Origin: Algoriphagus ornithinivorans
Lineage (GTDB): Bacteria > Bacteroidota > Bacteroidia > Cytophagales > Cyclobacteriaceae
Direction of reading: 5' to 3'
DNA: 64,000 nt
NCBI RefSeq assembly: GCF_900115305.1
Contig: NZ_FOVW01000004.1
Location: 248,001 to 312,000 of the forward strand
Shown here: in pieces, positions 58,609 through 64,000 of the stretch
Layout of the letters: each line of letters opens with the position of its first letter
Position numbering within the stretch: position 1 is the stretch's first letter
Translations under genes and position numbers: made by a program
The notes under the pieces: generated by a model
The model's input: the letters and a program-made list of their open reading frames with translations, nothing else
Databases searched by the model: none
What the model was told of the DNA's origin: nothing

Positions 58609-61227
58609 ATGCCAAAGAATATTTTGCAATTCCCTGCCTCATTTTTTTTGATGGCGGGGTTTTTGATTTTTTCAGCCTGTAAAACTTCAGAACCCACTAG
58701 CAAAACTTCGGGTCAGAGCGCTGAGGTTTTAAGTCCATCTATTGAGCAAATCAATGAAGATTCGCTTCAATATGTCTTATTAAAAAATCGCAAAGAGCGG
58801 GAACTCCTGAATTATCAGGCAAGTGCTACCCGAAAAGTTGATATCCTACACACGGAATTAGACTTAAGTTTTGATTATCAAAAAACCGCCGTCAATGGAA
58901 TTGCTAAGGTAAGCTTGACTCCTTTTGCAAAAAGTCAAAAAACGGTTACGCTGGATGCAAAGGACTTTGAATTGGGGAAGATCAGCGGAAAAACGCGAGG
59001 GCAAGAAAGTAATTTGAATTATCGCTATGATCAAAAGCAGGTAGAAATCTATCTTCCTGAAGCTCTAAATCTCGGCGATACGCTCCTTTTAACGATCGCC
59101 TACACGGCATTTCCGGAAAGAAATTCCGGACAGGGTTCGGAGGCAATTACTGATACCAAAGGTTTATATTTTATTGACCCAATGGACACGATCCCGGGTA
59201 AGCCCCGAATGATTTGGACTCAGGGAGAGACAGAACATAATTCCAAGTGGTTTCCCACAATTGATAAGCCTAATGAGCGCTTTACCCAAACCATTCACCT
59301 AACAGTGGCTGATTCTTTGGTGACTATCAGTAATGGGGTGTTGACTAAACAGACAAAACTGGATAATGGTATGCGAAGGGATACATGGGAGCTTCGTATT
59401 CCTCATGCTCCCTATTTGGCCGCTATTGCCATCGGGGATTTTGGAAAGGTGGAAGCGAAGCATGAAGATTTGCCTTTGGCCTATTATGTGGAGAAAGGAT
59501 ATGAAAAAGGTGCTGCAAAAGTCTTTGCCCATACCCCTGAAATGATAGCCTTTTTTGAAAAAAAATTAGGATTAAAGTTCCCTTGGCCAAAATATGATCA
59601 AATCGTAGTAAGAGATTTTGTTTCCGGAGCCATGGAAAATACCACTGCTTCGATTTTTATGGAAGAATTGCGGCTTACTGAGCGGGAAGCAATAGATTCT
59701 GAATGGGATTATATCATTGCCCATGAACTCTTTCATCAGTGGTTTGGTGATTATGTTACCGCAGAATCCTGGTCGAATTTGACGCTTAATGAGGCTTTTG
59801 CCAATTATTCAGAATACCTCTGGAACGAATATAAAAATGGGAAAGACGAAGCAAAGCTGAAGCTGATCACCGAAAAGGAAACCTATTTTCAGGAGGCCTT
59901 GTCTAAAAAAGTCAATTTGATTCGCTTCTATTATGAGGATAATGAGGACATGTTTGATTCCCATAGTTACTCCAAGGGTGGTGTGATTTTGCATATGTTG
60001 AGAGAATATGTGGGAGACGAGCTATTTTTTCAATCCTTAAATAACTACCTAACTACTCATGCGCTGAGCAGTGTGGAGGTACATGATTTAAGACTAGCTT
60101 TTGAAAGGACCACTGGAGAGGACTTGAATTGGTTTTTTAATCAGTGGTTCTTGGATAAAGGTCATCCTGAATTGGAAGTTGAGGTAGATTATTCCATCCC
60201 TGAAAATATTTTGATTAGCGTCAGTCAAAGGCAGGACTTGAAGGAATTTCCGCTGTACAAAATTCCTTTTGAAGTGAGTTGGTACGAGGAGGGTAGCCGA
60301 AAAAGCAAACGTTTTGAGTTAAATCAGGCTTTTCAGCAATTTGCCTTAGAGAATCAGACTCCTGTAGATCAGGTTTATTGGGATGAGGAAAAAAATCTAT
60401 TGCTGGAGAAAACAATTAAAGTTGATTCGGCATTCATGAGAAAGCAATTTTTAGAGTCGCAAGTAGGAGTAGCTCGCTATGAGGCTTTGGATAGTCTGGT
60501 AGCTTGGGAAAACTTCGAAGTCTTGCAGGAATTGATTCCGAGTGCTTTGAAAGATGAGCTTTGGTCTATTCGCGAATTGGCATTAAGAATTACACAAAGC
60601 CATCCGGAATGGTTGCTCGACAGTCAGGACTTGGAAGATTTGATTTTTGAAATTGCAGAGAGTGATTCCAGGAATTCTGTTCGCGCAGGGGCTATTGATG
60701 TTTTGGGGACTTATGATCCCTTCAAGTATCAGGCTGCGCTGAAGAGATATGTCAACGATAAGTCTTATCTGATTGCGAGCTCTGCCTTGATGGGCTTGGT
60801 GGCTTTGGGGGAAGAAGGACCGGGAGATGATTTTATGGAGCGATTTGCCGGAGAGGATAATTTCAGGATAGTGATTCCAATGGCAGATTATTATCTCAAC
60901 ACTGCTAAGAAAGGAAAGGGAGATTGGTTTGAGCAAAAGGCCAGATCCTTGAAAGGAGAAGGGTTGTATTACTTTCTGGGATACTATGCAGAATATTTTG
61001 TGACCTTTCCTGAGGAAGGTAGAGATAAAGCTTTGGCATTTCTTTTTGACAAAATGGAAAATAGTAATCAGGTATTTGTTCGTTTGGGAGCGTTCCAAGG
61101 ACTCTTGGGTTTTGCAGATGATAAAGAGGTAGTGGCCAGAATTAAGAGAATTGCAGCTAAGGAAAGCATGCCTCAAGTGAAAAATTACTTTGATTATTTC
61201 CTGCAGGCCCTTTCAGATGAAAATTAA
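58609..61227 (+). CDS. M1 family aminopeptidase lipoprotein
   Basis: This lipoprotein of about 872 residues (PASFFLMAGFLIFSACKTSE) has the M1 layout. The N-terminal beta domain is about 60-250. The catalytic domain has the substrate motif SGAMENTT (GAMEN) and the zinc motif HELFHQWFGDYVTAESWSNLTLNEAF, where HExxH with the distant Glu binds zinc (His near 374). The last 250 residues form HEAT-like helices (ALKDELWSIRELALRITQSH; RIKRIAAKESMPQVKNYF). It removes N-terminal residues from peptides in the periplasm or at the surface. An ATG at 58600 is an alternative start. Confidence 0.94.
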   Translation: MPKNILQFPASFFLMAGFLIFSACKTSEPTSKTSGQSAEVLSPSIEQINEDSLQYVLLKNRKERELLNYQASATRKVDILHTELDLSFDYQKTAVNGIAKVSLTPFAKSQKTVTLDAKDFELGKISGKTRGQESNLNYRYDQKQVEIYLPEALNLGDTLLLTIAYTAFPERNSGQGSEAITDTKGLYFIDPMDTIPGKPRMIWTQGETEHNSKWFPTIDKPNERFTQTIHLTVADSLVTISNGVLTKQTKLDNGMRRDTWELRIPHAPYLAAIAIGDFGKVEAKHEDLPLAYYVEKGYEKGAAKVFAHTPEMIAFFEKKLGLKFPWPKYDQIVVRDFVSGAMENTTASIFMEELRLTEREAIDSEWDYIIAHELFHQWFGDYVTAESWSNLTLNEAFANYSEYLWNEYKNGKDEAKLKLITEKETYFQEALSKKVNLIRFYYEDNEDMFDSHSYSKGGVILHMLREYVGDELFFQSLNNYLTTHALSSVEVHDLRLAFERTTGEDLNWFFNQWFLDKGHPELEVEVDYSIPENILISVSQRQDLKEFPLYKIPFEVSWYEEGSRKSKRFELNQAFQQFALENQTPVDQVYWDEEKNLLLEKTIKVDSAFMRKQFLESQVGVARYEALDSLVAWENFEVLQELIPSALKDELWSIRELALRITQSHPEWLLDSQDLEDLIFEIAESDSRNSVRAGAIDVLGTYDPFKYQAALKRYVNDKSYLIASSALMGLVALGEEGPGDDFMERFAGEDNFRIVIPMADYYLNTAKKGKGDWFEQKARSLKGEGLYYFLGYYAEYFVTFPEEGRDKALAFLFDKMENSNQVFVRLGAFQGLLGFADDKEVVARIKRIAAKESMPQVKNYFDYFLQALSDEN

Positions 61228-61291
61228 TTCATTGATTTAGAAAGAATTGGAGCATTTAGAGATAAAATATTTTTAAAAATAAAATCCATGC

Positions 61292-61322
61292 TTTGAATCT
61301 TTCGGAAAAGGCTATAATTTTG
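61292..61322 (+). promoter_or_regulatory. Promoter of the tRNA-Tyr transcript
   Basis: TTTG (61292-61295), exactly 19 nt, then TAATTTTG (61315-61322) is a full consensus match about 54 nt before tRNA-Tyr. Confidence 0.7.
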
Positions 61323-61375
61323 CCATCCGTTAAGACAACAAGAGAAGAAAAAAACTTGAAATCTTAGCGCTAGTT

Positions 61376-61458
61376 GGGGGAATACCAAAGCGGCCAACTG
61401 GGACGGACTGTAAATCCGTTGACTTATGTCTTCACAGGTTCGAATCCTGTTTCCCCCA
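61376..61458 (+). tRNA. tRNA-Tyr (GTA)
   Basis: This class II tRNA has acceptor GGGGGAA/TTCCCCC and discriminator A. The anticodon arm ACGGA CTGTAAA TCCGT carries GTA at 61410-61412, followed by a long variable arm and GGTTCGAAT in the T loop. No CCA is encoded. Confidence 0.97.
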
Positions 61459-61487
61459 CAAATTGCCTATAATGTGAAATTTTTTCC

Positions 61488-61495
61488 TAGTTTTG
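61488..61495 (+). promoter_or_regulatory. Possible -7 box before tRNA-Gly
   Basis: TAGTTTTG is a full TAnnTTTG match in the gap between tRNA-Tyr and tRNA-Gly. An ATTG (61462-61465) lies 22 nt upstream. It would allow the Gly-Thr-tuf part to be transcribed apart from tRNA-Tyr. Confidence 0.4.
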
Positions 61496-61564
61496 CAGGG
61501 CGAAAAAATATTCGGCGTAGCCGGATCGATTAAGGTACCACCTGAGTCGGTTAAATTAATAAAA

Positions 61565-61637
61565 GCGGGAGTAGCTCAGTTGGTAGAGCGGCAGCCTTCC
61601 AAGCTGCAGGTCGCGGGTTCGAGCCTCGTCTCCCGCT
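61565..61637 (+). tRNA. tRNA-Gly (TCC)
   Basis: The acceptor is GCGGGAG/CTCCCGC with discriminator T. The anticodon arm GCAGC CTTCCAA GCTGC gives TCC. The T arm holds GGTTCGAGC. No CCA is encoded. Confidence 0.96.
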
Positions 61638-61670
61638 CTATGCTTTTCTCTGAAAAGCATCGGGTCATAA

Positions 61671-61742
61671 GCCGACGTAGCTCAGGGGTAGAGTACTTCC
61701 TTGGTAAGGAAGGGGTCACGGGTTCAAATCCCGTCGTTGGCT
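61671..61742 (+). tRNA. tRNA-Thr (GGT)
   Basis: The acceptor is GCCGACG/CGTTGGC, with a G-T pair, and discriminator T. The anticodon arm CTTCC TTGGTAA GGAAG gives GGT. It lies 60 nt upstream of tuf and is probably cut from the tuf transcript. Confidence 0.97.
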
Positions 61743-61802
61743 CATAACGGCTTTAAATTAAATCTAAACATATCTTTAAACTTAAACTGAGGATTTTCAC
61801 GC

Positions 61803-62990
61803 ATGGCAAAAGCAACATTCGACCGTTCCAAGCCGCACGTTAACATCGGTACGATTGGACACGTAGACCATGGCAAAACAACTTTGACTGCCGCCATTAC
61901 TACCGTATTGGCAAAAAAAGGTCTTTCTGAACTAAGAGATTTCTCTTCCATTGATAACGCTCCGGAAGAAAAAGAAAGAGGTATTACTATTAATACTTCT
62001 CACGTAGAATATCAAACTGAAGCTAGACACTACGCTCACGTAGACTGTCCAGGTCACGCTGACTACGTTAAAAACATGGTAACTGGTGCTGCTCAGATGG
62101 ACGGCGCTATCCTAGTGGTAGCCGCAACTGACGGACCAATGCCACAAACTAGAGAGCACATCCTTTTGGCTCGTCAGGTAGGTGTTCCTGCGCTAGTTGT
62201 ATTCATGAACAAAGTAGACATGGTGGACGATCCAGAGCTTCTTGAGCTTGTGGAAATGGAAATCAGAGAACTACTTTCCTTCTATGAATTCGACGGTGAT
62301 AATATCCCTGTAATCGCTGGTTCTGCACTTGGTGCATTGAACGGTGAAGAGAAGTGGGTTGAGACAGTAATGGAATTGATGAATGCAGTAGATACTTACA
62401 TTCCTCTTCCTGAGCGTCTAATCGACAAAGACTTCTTGATGCCAGTTGAAGACGTATTTTCTATCACTGGTCGTGGTACTGTAGCTACCGGACGTATTGA
62501 AAGAGGTGTAATCAACTCTGGTGATCCAGTAGATATCATCGGTATGGGAGCTCAAGGCCTTAAGTCAACTGTGACTGGTGTTGAGATGTTCCGTAAGATC
62601 CTTGACAGAGGTGAAGCTGGTGATAACGTAGGTCTATTGTTGAGAGGTATCGAAAAATCTCAAATCAAGAGAGGTATGATCATCTGTAAGCCAGGATCAG
62701 TAACTCCTCACGCTCACTTCAAAGCTGAAGTTTACGTACTTTCTAAAGAAGAAGGTGGACGTCACACTCCATTCTTCAACAAGTACAGACCTCAGTTCTA
62801 CTTGAGAACTACTGACGTAACTGGTGAGATCAAACTTCCAGAAAACGTAGAAATGGTTATGCCTGGTGATAACGTAACTATCGAAGTAAACTTGTTGAAT
62901 GCAGTTGCATTGGAGAAAGGTCTTCGATTCGCTATCAGAGAAGGTGGTAGAACAGTAGGTGCTGGTCAGGTAACTGAAATTCTAGACTAA
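61803..62990 (+). CDS. tuf: Elongation factor Tu
   Basis: This 395-residue GTPase has G1 [10 protein letters not shown]2 region [13 protein letters not shown]3 [13 protein letters not shown]4 NKVD ([10 protein letters not shown]) and G5 SALG. The two beta-barrel domains end in [15 protein letters not shown]. It delivers aminoacyl-tRNA to the ribosome. Codon use is visibly more uniform than in the neighbours (frequent GGT, GTA, AAC), as expected for a highly expressed gene. It is followed by its own terminator. Confidence 0.99.
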   Translation: MAKATFDRSKPHVNIGTIGHVDHGKTTLTAAITTVLAKKGLSELRDFSSIDNAPEEKERGITINTSHVEYQTEARHYAHVDCPGHADYVKNMVTGAAQMDGAILVVAATDGPMPQTREHILLARQVGVPALVVFMNKVDMVDDPELLELVEMEIRELLSFYEFDGDNIPVIAGSALGALNGEEKWVETVMELMNAVDTYIPLPERLIDKDFLMPVEDVFSITGRGTVATGRIERGVINSGDPVDIIGMGAQGLKSTVTGVEMFRKILDRGEAGDNVGLLLRGIEKSQIKRGMIICKPGSVTPHAHFKAEVYVLSKEEGGRHTPFFNKYRPQFYLRTTDVTGEIKLPENVEMVMPGDNVTIEVNLLNAVALEKGLRFAIREGGRTVGAGQVTEILD

Positions 62991-63011
62991 TCATCTGAAT
63001 CTTTAATATAC

Positions 63012-63043
63012 AATGCGATCCTGAAGTTTTTTGGGATCGCATT
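63012..63043 (+). terminator. Terminator of tuf
   Basis: The 10-bp stem AATGCGATCC/GGATCGCATT has an 11-12-nt loop and is followed by TTGTTTCTT. It separates tuf from the tRNA-Trp-secE promoter. Confidence 0.85.
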
Positions 63044-63073
63044 TGTTTCTTAAGAGAGTTATCTCTAATTTTG
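63042..63073 (+). promoter_or_regulatory. Promoter of tRNA-Trp-secE-nusG
   Basis: TTTG (63042-63045), 20 nt, then TAATTTTG (63066-63073). The -33 element overlaps the end of the tuf terminator stem. Confidence 0.65.
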
Positions 63074-63101
63074 CGTTCCCATTAGCGGAGCGTTCATTCA
63101 C

Positions 63102-63175
63102 ACGGGCATAGTTCAATGGCAGAATAGCGGTCTCCAAAACCGTTGATGGGAGTTCGAATCTCTCTGCCCGTGCCA
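63102..63175 (+). tRNA. tRNA-Trp (CCA)
   Basis: The acceptor is ACGGGCA/TGCCCGT with discriminator G. The anticodon loop CTCCAAA carries CCA and the T arm holds AGTTCGAAT. Unlike the other three tRNAs here, the terminal CCA is encoded (63173-63175). It lies 15 nt before secE. Confidence 0.96.
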
Positions 63176-63190
63176 GTAAGTTATTACACT

Positions 63191-63379
63191 ATGAATCTAA
63201 AAAACTTTGTCCTCGAATCGTATGATGAGATGAAAAACAAGGTCACTTGGCCTAAGTTTTCATTTCTACAAAATTCTGCGGTATTGGTGTTGGTAGCATC
63301 TTTAATCTTCGCCCTATTTATAGGTGTGATAGATTTAGGATTTGAAAACATCATGACTTGGTTTTATGATTTATTCTAA
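63191..63379 (+). CDS. secE: Preprotein translocase subunit SecE
   Basis: This 62-residue protein has a short amphipathic helix (YDEMKNKVTWPKFSFLQNSA, including the SecE marker VTWP) and one transmembrane segment (about 30-55). It clamps the SecY channel. The open frame can be extended back into tRNA-Trp, but the ATG at 63191 gives the standard short SecE. It is followed by nusG after 18 nt. Confidence 0.96.
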   Translation: MNLKNFVLESYDEMKNKVTWPKFSFLQNSAVLVLVASLIFALFIGVIDLGFENIMTWFYDLF

Positions 63380-63397
63380 TTGAATTGACATTACAGA

Positions 63398-63955
63398 ATG
63401 GCTGAACATAAATGGTACGTACTCAGAGTAGTAGCGGGACAGGAAAAGAAGACTAAGACTTATCTGGACAATGAGATCCAGAGACAGAAGATTGAAGAAT
63501 TCATTCCTGAGGTCCTGATTCCTTCTGAGAAAGTATATGAGATGCGTAATGGCAAGAAGCGTGTTCGAGAAAGAAATTTCTTTCCTGGATACGTTTTAGT
63601 CAACGCTGATCTCTCCAATGGTGAAGCCAATCACGTAATAACAAGCATTCCGGGCGTCATCGGATTTCTTGGATCAAACCAGGGGGGAGCTTCCAAAACC
63701 CCTGAACCATTACGCCAGTCAGAAGTCAACCGTATCTTAGGAAAGGTTGAGGAGATTGATGAGTTTGCCGAGAAGTTAGATACACCATTTATAGTCGGAG
63801 AGTCCGTTAAGGTAATGGACGGGCCCTTCAGTGGATTTACCGGGACTATTGAGGAAGTATTTGATGACAAGAAGAAATTGAATGTTATGGTCAAGATCTT
63901 CGGTCGAAATACTCCTGTTGAATTAAACTTTATACAAGTAGAAAAACAAGACTAA
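63398..63955 (+). CDS. nusG: Transcription termination/antitermination factor NusG
   Basis: This 185-residue protein has the N-terminal NGN domain ([46 protein letters not shown]) and the C-terminal KOW domain ([21 protein letters not shown]). It binds RNA polymerase and links it to Rho or the ribosome. It lies 3 nt before rplK in the usual secE-nusG-rplK order. Confidence 0.98.
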   Translation: MAEHKWYVLRVVAGQEKKTKTYLDNEIQRQKIEEFIPEVLIPSEKVYEMRNGKKRVRERNFFPGYVLVNADLSNGEANHVITSIPGVIGFLGSNQGGASKTPEPLRQSEVNRILGKVEEIDEFAEKLDTPFIVGESVKVMDGPFSGFTGTIEEVFDDKKKLNVMVKIFGRNTPVELNFIQVEKQD

Positions 63956-63958
63956 GCA

Positions 63959-64000
63959 ATGGCTAAGGAAATCACTGGTTATTTAAAACTGCAAGTGAAA
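63959..64000 (+). CDS. rplK: Ribosomal protein uL11, 5' end only
   Basis: The first 14 codons read MAKEITGYLKLQVK, the conserved start of uL11 in Bacteroidota. It is cut by the right edge, and the position after nusG confirms it. Confidence 0.93.
   Translation, partial: MAKEITGYLKLQVK

Noticed and set aside
60583..61176. 197-codon minus-strand frame inside the M1 aminopeptidase gene
   Set aside because: It is antisense to the conserved C-terminal helices and has no signal peptide, domain or promoter of its own.
61493..61747. 84-codon open frame across two tRNA genes
   Set aside because: It is entirely explained by tRNA-Gly and tRNA-Thr sequence and their spacers.
63143..63190. N-terminal extension of SecE into tRNA-Trp
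   Set aside because: It overlaps the tRNA anticodon and T arms; the ATG at 63191 gives the standard 62-residue SecE.

Overview
The window looks like chromosome of a marine or aquatic Bacteroidota bacterium, most likely order Cytophagales, family Cyclobacteriaceae (Algoriphagus-like). This rests on the SusC/SusD pair, the large lipoproteins with FG-GAP/ASPIC repeats, a fused GH3-beta-lactamase, BshA of bacillithiol synthesis, the block tRNA-Tyr/Gly/Thr-tuf-tRNA-Trp-secE-nusG-rplK, weak Shine-Dalgarno signals, and repeated matches to the Bacteroidota promoter TTTG-N19-21-TAnnTTTG. The genus is inferred, not proven. There is no prophage, insertion sequence, CRISPR array or rRNA operon.

Layout. 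1-9.8 kb: a sensor histidine kinase cut by the left edge, an AlkD-type repair protein, an ABC-F ATPase, a RelE/ParE-type toxin-antitoxin pair, a DUF4221-like lipoprotein, a divergent peptide deformylase, XerD and an acyl-CoA dehydrogenase. The gaps between these genes hold most of the small dispersed repeats. 10-24 kb: a large Asp-box propeller protein, a hotdog thioesterase, a minus-strand group (fatty acid hydroxylase, SDR epimerase, sterol-desaturase-family protein, PQQ dehydrogenase with a cytochrome c domain), bshA, a secreted M24 peptidase and a GH3-beta-lactamase fusion. 24.5-36.8 kb: a housekeeping run (small membrane protein-mutL-rhomboid-rhomboid, an outer membrane protein, a TonB-plug surface protein, rlmN, aroQ, a SerC-like aminotransferase, marC, rnhA, a sugar isomerase).

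36.8-53.3 kb is the most distinctive part. On the minus strand lie SusC, SusD, three paralogous lipoproteins of about 1,100 residues with FG-GAP/VCBS repeats and an ASPIC/UnbV domain, a small unknown lipoprotein translationally coupled between two of them, and then a vanadium-haloperoxidase-type lipoprotein. A hairpin with a U-tract after susD could set the ratio of transporter to repeat proteins. The haloperoxidase has its own consensus promoter. My model is an outer-membrane uptake and surface-processing locus whose substrate is unknown.

53.9-64 kb: a DUF5686-type outer membrane protein, frr-pyrH, a biotin carboxyl carrier-like protein, an M1 aminopeptidase lipoprotein, then the translation/transcription block with four tRNAs, tuf, secE, nusG and the start of rplK.

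Three non-coding patterns deserve attention. First, several genes have a -7 box ending only 3-6 nt before the start codon, which predicts leaderless or nearly leaderless mRNAs. Second, a leader module occurs before three unrelated genes and can pair the start codon with an upstream hexamer, with one compensatory base-pair change. Third, a family of hairpins flanked by GAAATA motifs is confined to the first 7.5 kb.
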